A stretch of 64,000 nucleotides of DNA from Carnobacterium_A sp047553015 (GTDB lineage Bacteria; Bacillota; Bacilli; Lactobacillales; Carnobacteriaceae), in NCBI RefSeq assembly GCF_047553015.1, contig NZ_CP180212.1:372001-436000 (forward strand), given 5' to 3'. Positions 17,133 through 26,693 of the stretch are shown piece by piece. The notes beneath the pieces are model-generated. The model made no database searches and was not told where the DNA came from. It saw only the letters and a program-made list of their open reading frames with translations. Within the stretch, counting starts at the first letter, position 1. Every line of letters starts with the position of its first letter. The position numbers and the translations under genes are program-made.

Positions 17133-18173
17133 ATGATTGAACTAAAAAAGATAAAAAAAGTTTTTCAAACAAAAGAAGGGACGCTAACAGCGGTAGATGA
17201 AGTCGACTTAACGATAGAAGATGGCGAAATTTACGGCATCGTTGGGTATTCTGGAGCAGGAAAAAGTACGTTGGTTCGACTGTTCAATGGACTTGAAATT
17301 CCGACAAAAGGAACAGTAACCGTTAATGGCCATATCATCTCAGAATTAAAAGGCAAAAAATTAAGAAAAGAACGGCAAAAAATTGGGATGATTTTTCAAC
17401 ATTTTAACTTACTCTGGTCTAGAACGGTATTGGAAAATGTTTTATTTCCGCTAGAAATTTCCGGCGTACCAAAAGCTAAACGACAGGCTAAGGCTAAAGA
17501 ATTAATAGGTCTAGTTGGACTCGAAGGAAAAGAACAAGCCTATCCGGCTCAATTATCAGGCGGTCAAAAACAACGAGTAGGAATTGCTAGAGCGTTAGCC
17601 AATGAACCGACCTTATTGCTTTGTGATGAAGCAACAAGTGCATTAGACCCTCAAACAACGGATGAAGTATTAGATTTATTAGTCGCTATTAACAAACGTT
17701 TAAATTTAACGATTGTCTTAATTACTCATGAAATGCATGTTGTTAGAAAAATTTGCAACAAAGTCGCTGTGATGGATGATGGAAGAGTAGTTGAATCAGG
17801 CGAAGTATTAGATGTCTTCAAAAAACCTCAACAAGATATTACAAAACGATTTATCCGCCAAGACGCTAATCCAGACAGTGGTGAGACAGATGATGTGTTA
17901 GAAGAAATGCTACTGGAGTACCCAGAAGGTAAATTGATTCATCTTGTATTTGAAGAAGAACAAGTTAAAATGCCGGTTATTTCAAGAATTGTACGTGAAT
18001 ACAACGTAGAATTAAATATTATCCAAGGCAATATTCAACAAGCTAAAAAAGGTTCGATTGGCTCGCTATATGTTCAATTAACAGGAGATCCTTTAAGTAT
18101 TTCGCAAGCGATTGAACAACTTGACCAAATGAAAGTAGGAGTAGAGGTGATTGAACATGTTGTCGAATCTTAA
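17133..18173 (+). CDS. metN: Methionine ABC transporter ATP-binding protein MetN
   Basis: 346 residues. Walker A GYSGAGKST is at 38-46, the signature is QLSGGQKQR and Walker B LLLCDEATSALDP. The C-terminal ~80 residues (LIHLVFEEEQVKMPVISRI onward) form the NIL/ferredoxin-like domain that binds methionine and inhibits transport. The T-box leader and the downstream permease and MetQ lipoprotein identify a D/L-methionine importer. GAGAGGGG lies upstream of the ATG. The stop overlaps the start of metI. Confidence 0.93.
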   Translation: MIELKKIKKVFQTKEGTLTAVDEVDLTIEDGEIYGIVGYSGAGKSTLVRLFNGLEIPTKGTVTVNGHIISELKGKKLRKERQKIGMIFQHFNLLWSRTVLENVLFPLEISGVPKAKRQAKAKELIGLVGLEGKEQAYPAQLSGGQKQRVGIARALANEPTLLLCDEATSALDPQTTDEVLDLLVAINKRLNLTIVLITHEMHVVRKICNKVAVMDDGRVVESGEVLDVFKKPQQDITKRFIRQDANPDSGETDDVLEEMLLEYPEGKLIHLVFEEEQVKMPVISRIVREYNVELNIIQGNIQQAKKGSIGSLYVQLTGDPLSISQAIEQLDQMKVGVEVIEHVVES

Positions 18174-18861
18174 AGTAGGAGCGAATATAGTAGACCAATA
18201 CATTGACTTTTCAGATATCCAATGGGATAAGATGCAAAAAGCGACTGGACAGACAGTAGGGATGACTATTGGCTCAGTTATCATTGTCTTTTTATTAGGG
18301 CTCTTACTCGGTTTGCTATTATATGAAACAAACGGCAAAGAAACGCTAGGTGCTAAACTGCTTTACAGTATCGTAGCTTTCTTAGTAAACATTTTTCGTT
18401 CTGTTCCGTTTATTATTTTAATCGTTTTGATTATGCCTTTTACAAAAGTATTGGTTGGCTCCATTATAGGCCCGATTGCTGCTTTACCGGCGTTAATTAT
18501 TTCTTCGGCACCATTTTATGCTCGATTAGTCGAAATAGGGTTTCGCGAAATAGATAAAGGAGTGATTGAAGCAGCTGAAGCAATGGGAGCCAGTAAATGG
18601 GAAATCATTTATAAAGTTCTTATTCCAGAAAGTTTGCCAGCTATTGTTTCTGGTTTGACCGTTACAACCATTTCATTAGTCGGATATACAGCGATGGCGG
18701 GAGTCATTGGTGCTGGTGGCTTAGGTAATCTAGCCTACTTAGACGGTTTTCAGCGAAACCAACCAGCTGTAACACTAGTAGCAACACTTATTATTTTAGT
18801 TATTGTTTTTACTATTCAATTTATTGGCGATAGAGCGGTTAAACGAATCGATAAACGATAA
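18157..18861 (+). CDS. metI: Methionine ABC transporter permease MetI
   Basis: 234 residues, five membrane helices. The EAA loop reads EAAEAMGASKWEIIYKVLIPESLP (about 145-168), and the C-terminal SLVGYTAMAGVIGAGGLG is typical of the MetI/MetP family. I choose ATG 18157, eight bases after GAGGTG; a TTG at 18151 is possible. The gene overlaps metN by 17 bases, showing translational coupling. It forms the membrane channel of the MetNIQ importer. Confidence 0.92.
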   Translation: MLSNLKVGANIVDQYIDFSDIQWDKMQKATGQTVGMTIGSVIIVFLLGLLLGLLLYETNGKETLGAKLLYSIVAFLVNIFRSVPFIILIVLIMPFTKVLVGSIIGPIAALPALIISSAPFYARLVEIGFREIDKGVIEAAEAMGASKWEIIYKVLIPESLPAIVSGLTVTTISLVGYTAMAGVIGAGGLGNLAYLDGFQRNQPAVTLVATLIILVIVFTIQFIGDRAVKRIDKR

Positions 18862-18919
18862 GGTTACCCGTAAGAATTAGAACAGATAAAAAATAAGAAT
18901 GAAAAAGGGGAGAAAGATT

Positions 18920-19747
18920 ATGAAAAAATCACTCGTATACGGAGCTATTTTAACTTTAGGATTATCTTTAACACTAGCAGCATGTGGCAATGACACAGCA
19001 AAAGAAAACGACGAAACGGTTATAAAAATCGGGGCTAGTAATGTACCTCACGCAGAGATATTAGAATTTGCTAAACCCCTTTTAGAAAAAGAGGGCATAA
19101 CGTTAGATATTACGACTTACAATGATTACATTGTGCCAAACGTTGCTTTAGACGAAGGTGACCTGGATGCTAACTACTTCCAACACCGTCCGTTCTTTGA
19201 TAGTGTCGTTGCTGAAAATGATTTTGATTTTACTGATGAAGGTGCTATCCACATTGAACCACTTGGCTTGTACTCTAAAAAATATGAGAGTTTAGCTGAT
19301 GTAAAAGACGGTGCAATTGTTTTAACAAGCAATGTTCAATCTGACTGGGGTCGTATCATTAGTATCTTAGCAGAAGAAGGATTGGTCACATTAAAAGAAG
19401 GCATTGAACCAACAACAGCGACCTTTGATGATATCGATAAAAATACAAAAAACTTGAAGTTTGAATACGAAAACGATCCAGCTTTGATGACAACATTGTA
19501 CCAACAAGAAGAAGGCGACTTAGTAGCGATTAATTCAAACTTTGCCGTTGATCAAGACATTAACCCGATTAAAGATTCAGTTGCATTAGAAAGCACGAGT
19601 TCTCCCTACGCAAATATTGTAGCGGTCCGTTCAGAAGATGCTGGAAATCCAGCTATTAAAACATTAGTAAAGATATTGAAATCAAAAGAAGTACAAGAGT
19701 ACATCATCAATGAATGGGACGGTGCAGTTGTACCGGTTAAAGAGTAA
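18920..19747 (+). CDS. metQ: Methionine-binding lipoprotein MetQ
   Basis: 275 residues from ATG 18920 (ribosome site AAAAGGGGAG). A signal peptide ends in the lipobox LAAC, so the mature protein is lipid-anchored outside the membrane. NlpA/MetQ family features are GASNVPHAEILEFA, YNDYIVPNVALDEGDLDANYFQH and the C-terminal VKILKSKEVQEYI. It captures methionine for MetNI. A long bidirectional hairpin ends the operon. Confidence 0.93.
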   Translation: MKKSLVYGAILTLGLSLTLAACGNDTAKENDETVIKIGASNVPHAEILEFAKPLLEKEGITLDITTYNDYIVPNVALDEGDLDANYFQHRPFFDSVVAENDFDFTDEGAIHIEPLGLYSKKYESLADVKDGAIVLTSNVQSDWGRIISILAEEGLVTLKEGIEPTTATFDDIDKNTKNLKFEYENDPALMTTLYQQEEGDLVAINSNFAVDQDINPIKDSVALESTSSPYANIVAVRSEDAGNPAIKTLVKILKSKEVQEYIINEWDGAVVPVKE

Positions 19748-19767
19748 CGATTCATCCATTAAAAAAT

Positions 19768-19855
19768 AGGCTAGTAAACGATCAGTAGCAGAGATTTCTT
19801 AAAACGTTCTTTTAAGAAATCGCTACAGTAAATCGTTTTACTAGCCTGTTTTTTT
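19768..19855. terminator. Long bidirectional terminator hairpin
   Basis: AGGCTAGTAAACGAT (19768-19782) pairs with ATCGTTTTACTAGCCT (19832-19846), with a second nested stem (GTAGC...GCTAC) inside, then eight T's. It separates metQ from the opposing C26 peptidase. Confidence 0.85.
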
Positions 19856-19860
19856 ATTCT

Positions 19861-20589
19861 TTAATAAGAAATGGACGCCTTTTTAACAAAGTCTGTAAAT
19901 AAGCGTTGCATCTTAGTGTCTTCTTTTAACATTAATTCAGGATGCCACTGAACAGCTACAATACTTTGTTCGGTATCTTTTGACTCAAAGCCTTCAATTA
20001 AGTTGTCTTTGCTCCAAGCAACAGCTTGAAAAGAGTCTGCCAATACGTTAATGGCTTGATGATGATAGGAATTAACTAGGTAACTTTCGCCAAAAATACG
20101 TCCTAATTGACTTTTTGGATCAAGCGTCACGCTATGAGAGCCGGTACTAAAATATGTTTGTTGGAGGTGTTGAACACTTAAATCCGTGTAATCAGATAAA
20201 TCTTGGTACAGTGTCCCACCGTACATGACGTTCAATAATTGCATCCCACGGCAGATCGCTAAAATAGGTTTATGCTGAGCGAGTGCCTCTTTTATTAAAG
20301 CCATTTCAAATGCATCACGAGCTGGTTCAGTAGCTTGCAATTTCAAATGAGGTTCCTCACCTGATAAGGAAGGCGAGACGTCTTGTCCGCCAGCCAATAA
20401 TAAGCCGTCGATTTGGTCAATATAATAAGAAGCATCTTCTGGTGAGCTGATTGGAAAAACAAAAGGAACGCCATTAGCAGTTTGAATGCCTTCTATAAAG
20501 CCTTGTGGTGTATACGTAATGGGCAATCCTTGTGTTTCGTTGAGTCCACGTAAAATATTTCCAGGAATACCAATAAAGGGTTTAGTCAT
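19861..20589 (-). CDS. Class I glutamine amidotransferase-like peptidase C26 (gamma-glutamyl-GABA hydrolase type)
   Basis: 242 residues from the ATG at 20589, which has AGAAGG upstream; a longer frame to 20646 lacks a site. FIGIPGN opens the protein, the nucleophile Cys is in AICRGMQLLN, the oxyanion region in GGQDVSP, and the catalytic His/Glu in VAVQWHPEL, as in PuuD and other peptidase C26 proteins that hydrolyse gamma-glutamyl amide bonds. NSYHHQAIN is the family's conserved segment. No putrescine genes are adjacent, so the substrate is open. Confidence 0.87.
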   Translation of the reverse strand: MTKPFIGIPGNILRGLNETQGLPITYTPQGFIEGIQTANGVPFVFPISSPEDASYYIDQIDGLLLAGGQDVSPSLSGEEPHLKLQATEPARDAFEMALIKEALAQHKPILAICRGMQLLNVMYGGTLYQDLSDYTDLSVQHLQQTYFSTGSHSVTLDPKSQLGRIFGESYLVNSYHHQAINVLADSFQAVAWSKDNLIEGFESKDTEQSIVAVQWHPELMLKEDTKMQRLFTDFVKKASISY

Positions 20590-20810
20590 TTTTTCAACCT
20601 TCTTTCTCATTTCAATGGAATCACTACAGGATATAACTTGAGACAATCCGTTTTTTTAAACGTTTATTTAGTTAGTTTACCTTATTATAGTAGAAAAAGT
20701 AAGGTGTTTGCTTGGAACGTTATTGCGTATGGATGATAGTTTAGATAAAATGGAGTAGAATGGAATAAAGACGATGGATAAAATAAAGCAAAAATAAAGG
20801 AGTTTAACTA

Positions 20811-21584
20811 ATGGCTATTTTAGAAGTTAAAAATTTACATGTTTCTATTGAAGAAAAAGAAATATTAAAAGGCGTAGATTTAATACTAAAAACAAATGAA
20901 ATTCACGCGATTATGGGGCCTAACGGAACGGGTAAGTCAACATTAGCTGCCGCGATTATGGGACACCCTAGTTATACGGTAACAAAAGGCGAGATTTTAT
21001 TAGATGGCGAAAATGTTTTAGAAATGGCTGTTGATGAACGTGCACGTGCAGGATTATTTTTAGGGGTTCAATATCCAAGTGAGATTGCAGGCATTACCAA
21101 TGCAGAATTCATGAGAGCAGCGATCAATGCTCGTCGAGCCGATGACAATAAGATTCCAGTCATGCAATTTATTCGTAAAATGGATGAAAAAATGGGCGTA
21201 TTGGATATGGCTGAAGAAATGGCTGAACGCTATTTGAATGAAGGCTTTTCTGGTGGCGAGAAGAAACGGAATGAAATTTTGCAGATGATGATGATTGAAC
21301 CAACCTTTGCCATTCTAGATGAAATCGATTCAGGATTAGATATCGATGCCTTAAAAGTCGTGTCCAAAGGCATCAATGCGATGCGCGGGGAATCATTTGG
21401 CGCTTTAATCATCACCCATTACCAACGCTTATTAAATTATGTCACGCCTGATGTGGTTCATGTGATGATGAATGGGATTATTGTAAAAACCGGTGGAGCT
21501 GAATTAGCGAAACGTTTAGAAGCAGAAGGCTACAAAGGCATTCGTGATGAATTGGGTATTGAGTTTGAATTAGAGGAAGACTAA
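20811..21584 (+). CDS. sufC: Fe-S assembly ATPase SufC
   Basis: 257 residues, ABC-type ATPase without a membrane partner. Walker A GPNGTGKST is at 36-44, the signature FSGGEKKRNEI and Walker B FAILDEIDSGLDIDAL are the SufC forms. It drives conformational change in the SufBC2D scaffold on which clusters are built. First gene of sufCDSUB; a possible promoter TTGGAA (20712), 17 bases, GATAGT (20735) precedes it. Ribosome site AAAGGAG. Confidence 0.95.
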   Translation: MAILEVKNLHVSIEEKEILKGVDLILKTNEIHAIMGPNGTGKSTLAAAIMGHPSYTVTKGEILLDGENVLEMAVDERARAGLFLGVQYPSEIAGITNAEFMRAAINARRADDNKIPVMQFIRKMDEKMGVLDMAEEMAERYLNEGFSGGEKKRNEILQMMMIEPTFAILDEIDSGLDIDALKVVSKGINAMRGESFGALIITHYQRLLNYVTPDVVHVMMNGIIVKTGGAELAKRLEAEGYKGIRDELGIEFELEED

Positions 21585-21597
21585 GGAGGGAATCAAG

Positions 21598-22884
21598 ATG
21601 AGAGAACAAGATTTCAAAGAGACTCTTGGCGATGTCCGGATGTTTTCGATGATGAAAAATGAACCAGCTTGGATGTTGGATTTACGTTTAGCGGCTTTGG
21701 AAAAGATTTCTTCCTTAGATCTGCCAATCATTGAGCGAGTACGCTACAATCGTTGGCCACTGTTACAAGTGCCAGATTTTAACTTAGTGGAAGAACCGGT
21801 TTTCTTAGCAAATGACTTCTTAACTGAAGAAACGGATGCTCCTCGGATTGTTCAAGTTGGAAATCAAACGGCTTTTGAACAGTTGCCAATGGCGTTAATC
21901 GAACAGGGGGTTATCTTTACAGATCTGTTTACAGCAATGGAAGAACACCCGGAGTTAGTAGAAGCAGCGTATATGCAACTAGCGGTCAAATCAGATGAAG
22001 ACAAACTAACGGCTTTTCATGCAGCCTATATGACGAGTGGACTCTTTTTATATGTACCAAAAAACGTCGTCATTACAGAACCCTTAGAAGCTTTATTTGT
22101 GCAAAACAGCAAAGAGACTAACAGTTTGATTAAACACGTCTTGATTTACGCTGATACCAATAGTGACTTTACGTATGTTGAAAAATACCAAACGATTGGC
22201 GATAAAAAGAATGCCGCCAATATTGTGGCAGAAGTGATCACTAAACCAGGTGCAAAAGTGAAGTTTTCAGCCGTTGATGAATTAGGTAAAAATACGACAA
22301 CTTACTTTAACCGTCGGGGTCATTTATTAGGTAACTCAAGAATTGAATGGGCGATTGGCGTGATGAACGAGGGCGATGTGATTGCGGACTTTGACTCTGA
22401 TTTAATTGGGGAAGGGTCTCATAGTGAAGTAAAAGTTGTGGCTATCAGTATGGGCAAACAAATTCAAGCCGTCGATACACGCGTGACGAATTTTGGCAGA
22501 CACTCCGTTGGACATATTCTACAACATGGTGTTATTTTAGAAAAAGCCACTTTAACGTTTAACGGAATTGGGCACATTATCAAAGGCGCAAAAGGGGCTG
22601 ATGCTCAGCAAGAAAGCCGTATTTTGATGCTGTCAGATAAAGCGCGTGGCGATGCGAATCCGATTCTTTTAATTGACGAAAATGATGTAACAGCTGGACA
22701 CGCAGCCAGTGTCGGACGTTTAGATCCAGAAGAAATGTATTACTTGATGAGTCGCGGTATTCCAAAAGATGTCGCTGAACGTTTGGTTACGCGAGGCTTT
22801 TTAGGATCAGTGATTGCGGCCATCCCAGTAAAAACAATTCGTGATGGTTTAGTAGAAACGATTGAAGGGAAGTTGTTAAAATGA
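21598..22884 (+). CDS. sufD: Fe-S assembly scaffold SufD
   Basis: 428 residues, usual length. The beta-helix core includes DFDSDLIGEGSHSEVK, THFGRHSVGHI-like residues (TNFGRHSVGHI) and the family tail GHAASVGRLDPEEMYYLMSRG. SufD pairs with SufB and SufC. It starts 13 bases after sufC behind AGGAGGG and overlaps sufS by four bases (ATGA). Confidence 0.94.
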   Translation: MREQDFKETLGDVRMFSMMKNEPAWMLDLRLAALEKISSLDLPIIERVRYNRWPLLQVPDFNLVEEPVFLANDFLTEETDAPRIVQVGNQTAFEQLPMALIEQGVIFTDLFTAMEEHPELVEAAYMQLAVKSDEDKLTAFHAAYMTSGLFLYVPKNVVITEPLEALFVQNSKETNSLIKHVLIYADTNSDFTYVEKYQTIGDKKNAANIVAEVITKPGAKVKFSAVDELGKNTTTYFNRRGHLLGNSRIEWAIGVMNEGDVIADFDSDLIGEGSHSEVKVVAISMGKQIQAVDTRVTNFGRHSVGHILQHGVILEKATLTFNGIGHIIKGAKGADAQQESRILMLSDKARGDANPILLIDENDVTAGHAASVGRLDPEEMYYLMSRGIPKDVAERLVTRGFLGSVIAAIPVKTIRDGLVETIEGKLLK

Positions 22885-24119
22885 TGTTCCAAGGTGAAGA
22901 GGTAAAGAAAGATTTTCCAATTTTGAATCAAGTGGTGAACGATGAACCCTTAATTTATCTGGATAGTGCTGCGACCAGTCAAAAGCCAACAGCTGTCTTA
23001 ACTGCCATTGAAACCTATTATAAAACATCTAATGCCAATGTTCATCGTGGCGTGCATACGTTGGCTGAGCGAGCTACCAGTCAATACGAAGCGGCTCGTG
23101 AAACGGTTCGAGCATTTATCCATGCGAAAGAAAGCGCTGAAGTGTTGTTTACTAGAGGAGCGACGACTAGTCTGAATTGGGTCGCTAAAAGTTATGGCGA
23201 AGCCAACGTGCATGAAGGCGATGAAATTGTGATTTCTTATATGGAACACCATTCAAACATTGTCCCTTGGCAACAATTGGCTAAAAAAAAGAAAGCGACT
23301 CTAAAATACATTGAGTTAACAAAAGATGGCCAGTTAGATTTAACTAGCGCAAAAGAACAGATTACCACTAAAACGAAGATTGTTGCCTTGACACACGTGT
23401 CAAATGTCTTAGGGAGTGTTAATCCGATTGCCGAATTGACTCAACTGGCTCATAGCGTAGGAGCTGTAATAGTTGTTGACGGTGCACAAGCTGTGCCTCA
23501 TATGACCGTTAATGTAGTTGAGTTAGGCGTTGATTTCTATGCGTTTAGTGGACATAAAATGTTAGGACCAACCGGCATTGGAGTTTTGTATGGCAAAAGA
23601 GCGTTACTAGAAGCCATGGAACCAGTGGAATACGGTGGAGAGATGATTGACTTTGTCTATGACCAAGATAGCACCTGGACCGAGTTGCCCTGGAAATTTG
23701 AAGCCGGTACGCCGAATATTGCCGGAGCAATCGGGTTAGCTGCAGCAATCGATTACTTAAACCAATTAGGGATGAAAAACGTTCATGCTCATGAAACGGA
23801 ATTGGTGACGTATCTGTTGCCAAAACTACGTGCGATTCCTGGTTTAGTTGTTTATGGTCCAACAGATGACAGTATACGTACAGGGGTGGTAACGTTCAAT
23901 GTGGATGATTTACACCCACACGATTTAGCAACGGCACTCGATATGCAAGGGATTGCTGTACGAGCAGGCCATCATTGCACCCAACCGCTAATGAGACAGC
24001 TAGGAGCGTCTTCAACCGCTCGAGCGAGTGTTTATGTCTATACTACCAAAGCAGACTGTGATAGCTTAGTTGAAGCGATTCTAGCGACAAAGGAGTTTTT
24101 CAATTATGGCCTTAACTAG
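22881..24119 (+). CDS. sufS: Cysteine desulfurase SufS
   Basis: 412 residues. The PLP lysine is in AFSGHKMLGPTGIGVLYG, the PLP Asp in VVDGAQAVPH, and the active-site Cys in RAGHHCTQPLM (codon at 23976-23978), all characteristic of the group II desulfurases. It takes sulfur from cysteine and hands it to SufU. It overlaps sufD by 4 and sufU by 14 bases. A second ATG at 22884 could also serve as start. No other cysteine desulfurase is visible in the window. Confidence 0.95.
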   Translation: MMFQGEEVKKDFPILNQVVNDEPLIYLDSAATSQKPTAVLTAIETYYKTSNANVHRGVHTLAERATSQYEAARETVRAFIHAKESAEVLFTRGATTSLNWVAKSYGEANVHEGDEIVISYMEHHSNIVPWQQLAKKKKATLKYIELTKDGQLDLTSAKEQITTKTKIVALTHVSNVLGSVNPIAELTQLAHSVGAVIVVDGAQAVPHMTVNVVELGVDFYAFSGHKMLGPTGIGVLYGKRALLEAMEPVEYGGEMIDFVYDQDSTWTELPWKFEAGTPNIAGAIGLAAAIDYLNQLGMKNVHAHETELVTYLLPKLRAIPGLVVYGPTDDSIRTGVVTFNVDDLHPHDLATALDMQGIAVRAGHHCTQPLMRQLGASSTARASVYVYTTKADCDSLVEAILATKEFFNYGLN

Positions 24120-24564
24120 ATTAGATCAATTGTACCGTCAAGTGATTTTAGACCACTCTAGCCATCCGCATCACCATGGCACATTAGAAGAGGCCACCAA
24201 TCAAGTTGAGATGAATAATCCAACGTGTGGCGATGTGATTGAGTTGCAATTACACCTAGCCGATAACCGCATTGAAGCGATTCACTTTTCAGGTAGTGGA
24301 TGCACAATCAGTACAGCAAGTGCCAGTATGATGACCGACGTGGTTCTAGGCAAAACACCAGAAGAAGCACTTGCCTTAGTTGATCAATTTTCTCTACTAG
24401 TGCAAGGAAAAGAGCCAGAAAATTTGGATGACTTAGGAGATGCAGCGATTCTTAGTGGAGTCGCAAAATTTCCAGCTCGGATCCGTTGTGCCACGTTAGC
24501 CTGGAAAGGGCTAGAAAAAGCTTTAGCTACACCCGATGAAACTAAAACCAATGAAAAAGAGTAA
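24106..24564 (+). CDS. sufU: Zinc-dependent sulfur transfer protein SufU
   Basis: 152 residues. The three Cys of the SufU zinc/sulfur site are in NPTCGD, GSGCTIS and RIRCATL, with the SufU-type insertion between them that distinguishes it from IscU. It accepts persulfide sulfur from SufS. It overlaps the end of sufS, so translation is coupled. Confidence 0.93.
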   Translation: MALTRLDQLYRQVILDHSSHPHHHGTLEEATNQVEMNNPTCGDVIELQLHLADNRIEAIHFSGSGCTISTASASMMTDVVLGKTPEEALALVDQFSLLVQGKEPENLDDLGDAAILSGVAKFPARIRCATLAWKGLEKALATPDETKTNEKE

Positions 24565-24583
24565 CGAAAGGAGTGTTTGAGTG

Positions 24584-25978
24584 ATGAGTAAAGTACCAGA
24601 GACACAAGAGTACCAATATGGTTTTCATGATGATGTCGAGTCGGTTTATACAACCGGAAAGGGCATTTCAGAAGCGATTATCAGAGACATCTCTGCTCGT
24701 AAAGAAGAGCCAGAATGGATGCTTGATTTCCGATTGAAGTCTTTCGAACGCTACCAAAGTCAAAAGATGCCCACTTGGGGCGCGGATTTATCTGACATTG
24801 ATTTTGACAACATTACCTATTATAAGAAATCCAGTAACAAACCAGAACGTGACTGGGAAGATGTACCTGAAAAAATCAAAGAAACCTTTGAACGATTAGG
24901 GATTCCTGAAGCGGAACGCAAATACCTTGCCGGCGCTGGTGCACAGTTTGAATCTGAAGTGGTGTACCACAACATGAAAGAAGAATTCGAAAAGATGGGC
25001 ATTGTCTTTATCGATACCGATACCGCCTTAAAAGAATATGCCGATATTTTTAAAGAACACTTCGCAACGGTTGTTCCGCCAACTGACAACAAACTAGCAG
25101 CTTTAAACTCAGCGACTTGGTCAGGTGGAACGTTTATTTATGTGCCAAAAGGCGTTCGTTGTGATGTACCGTTACAAATGTATTTTAGAATCAACGATGA
25201 AGCGATGGGCCAATTTGAACGAACATTAATTGTCGTTGATGAAGGCGCGAGTATTCATTATGTTGAAGGCTGTACGGCTCCAACCTTTTCTTCAAGCAGT
25301 TTACACGCAGCCGTGGTTGAGATTGTTGTTAAAAAAGACGCGTATTGCCGCTATACAACCATTCAAAACTGGTCAGACAATGTCTATAACTTAGTAACGA
25401 AACGGGCAACAGTCGATGCAGGCGGTACGATGGAATGGATTGATGGCAACCTAGGTGCGAAAACAACGATGAAATACCCGAGTGTTTTCCTAAATGGAAA
25501 TGGTGCACGCGGGACAATGTTGTCGATTGCCATGGCAGGCGCTGGGCAAAACCAAGATACTGGTGCAAAAATGATTCACAATGCACCAAACACCTCTAGT
25601 TCGATTGTCTCAAAATCGATTGCGCACGATGGTGGAGAAGTGAACTACCGTGGCCAAGTGACCTTTGGAAAAAACTCAGGTGGATCGATCTCTCATATCG
25701 AATGCGACACCATTATCATGGATGACTTATCTAAATCAGATACGATTCCCTATAATGAAATCCACAACGGCAATGTGTCATTAGAACACGAAGCGAAAGT
25801 ATCTAAAATATCAGAAGAACAACTGTATTACCTAATGAGTCGTGGCTTAACCGAAGAACGAGCTACTGAAATGATCATCATGGGCTTTGTTGAACCGTTC
25901 TCGAAAGAATTGCCAATGGAATATGCAGTAGAATTGAACCGATTAATTGCTTATGAAATGGAAGGGTCAGTGGGGTAA
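24584..25978 (+). CDS. sufB: Fe-S assembly scaffold SufB
   Basis: 464 residues. Conserved segments are SGGTFIYVPKGVRCDVPLQ, EGCTAPTFSSSSLHAA, NWSDNVYNLVTKR, GKNSGGSISHIECDT and the C-terminal LYYLMSRGLTEERA. Cys in EGCTAP and ECDT are the scaffold's conserved ones. Starts are GTG 24581 or ATG 24584, both behind AAAGGAG. Last gene of the suf operon, followed by a terminator. SufB builds clusters with SufC and SufD. Confidence 0.95.
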   Translation: MSKVPETQEYQYGFHDDVESVYTTGKGISEAIIRDISARKEEPEWMLDFRLKSFERYQSQKMPTWGADLSDIDFDNITYYKKSSNKPERDWEDVPEKIKETFERLGIPEAERKYLAGAGAQFESEVVYHNMKEEFEKMGIVFIDTDTALKEYADIFKEHFATVVPPTDNKLAALNSATWSGGTFIYVPKGVRCDVPLQMYFRINDEAMGQFERTLIVVDEGASIHYVEGCTAPTFSSSSLHAAVVEIVVKKDAYCRYTTIQNWSDNVYNLVTKRATVDAGGTMEWIDGNLGAKTTMKYPSVFLNGNGARGTMLSIAMAGAGQNQDTGAKMIHNAPNTSSSIVSKSIAHDGGEVNYRGQVTFGKNSGGSISHIECDTIIMDDLSKSDTIPYNEIHNGNVSLEHEAKVSKISEEQLYYLMSRGLTEERATEMIIMGFVEPFSKELPMEYAVELNRLIAYEMEGSVG

Positions 25979-25990
25979 TAACGGAGTATT

Positions 25991-26029
25991 AGCTAGAAAT
26001 GCTGTTAAATAGGCGTTTCTAGTTTTTTT
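25991..26029 (+). terminator. Terminator of the suf operon
   Basis: CTAGAAATGC (25993-26002) and GCGTTTCTAG (26013-26022), one G:T pair, then seven T's. Confidence 0.82.
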
Positions 26030-26156
26030 AATATATTTATAGGATTAGTTATTGTATTAAGTACTAAATAAAAAGATAGTAGCACATCAGTTGATTTTTC
26101 AATCATACTATTATTAAAAGAAATAAAATATGTTTAGTTATATTTTTGAAATAGTT

Positions 26157-26165
26157 TGCTATAAT
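26157..26165 (+). promoter_or_regulatory. Extended -10 promoter before a decayed gene
   Basis: TGCTATAAT is a perfect extended -10 element. No good -35 is seen. It lies about 90 bases before a ribosome site and ATG that lead into a broken reading frame. Confidence 0.5.
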
Positions 26166-26255
26166 ACGTAGATAGAGAAGAGTGAAAAAGTAAGATAATT
26201 ATAGTAGCAACCATTTAATAAGGTTTATAATTATAGTTTTATAAGGAGTGGAAAA

Positions 26256-26660
26256 ATGAATAATATGGAATAAATAAATTTCTTGATGAATGAGACTGAA
26301 GATAATTTAATGATAAATAACATTCGGCTTTTTAACTTGAAGTATAAGAACTATTAGGACTATTTCAGTAGAGAAATTCAGAAAAAGTAACAAAAGAAAA
26401 TATAGAAAAATTAAAAAGAAATTGTATATACATCGATTTATTCTTAAATATCAGCGGATAATATAAAATTATATATCAATGAAATTATTGAAGAAAAATT
26501 GAGAGTAAATAACAAAAAACATCCAGTAAGTAAGAGTAAAAGAAGTAAAGATAAGTATACAAAATTGTATTAATTTCCGGAAACGTGGGAGAAATCTAAT
26601 ATAAAAAATTTGATTATAGTTCTATAGGCTTTGCAAAAAATGTATTGATTAATTCTAACT
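26256..26660 (+). pseudogene. Decayed gene of unknown origin
   Basis: After ATAAGGAGTGG a start ATG at 26256 gives MNNME and then a stop. The same frame nevertheless continues for ~400 bases as peptide-like stretches (for example MNETEDNLMINNIRLF, IKLYINEIIEEKLRVNN and DKYTKLY) broken by about eight TAA/TAG codons, several of which would be CAA/CAG/AAA by one change. This looks like an eroded gene at the left edge of the defence island. I cannot name its family, and AT-rich sequence could mimic this, so confidence is low. Confidence 0.3.
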
Positions 26661-26693
26661 AGGCAATGCAACATTATAGGGAGTGAATTTCTA

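Noticed and set aside
23545..23862. 105-codon minus-strand ORF
   Set aside because: Antisense to sufS, which has all its conserved motifs in the other strand.
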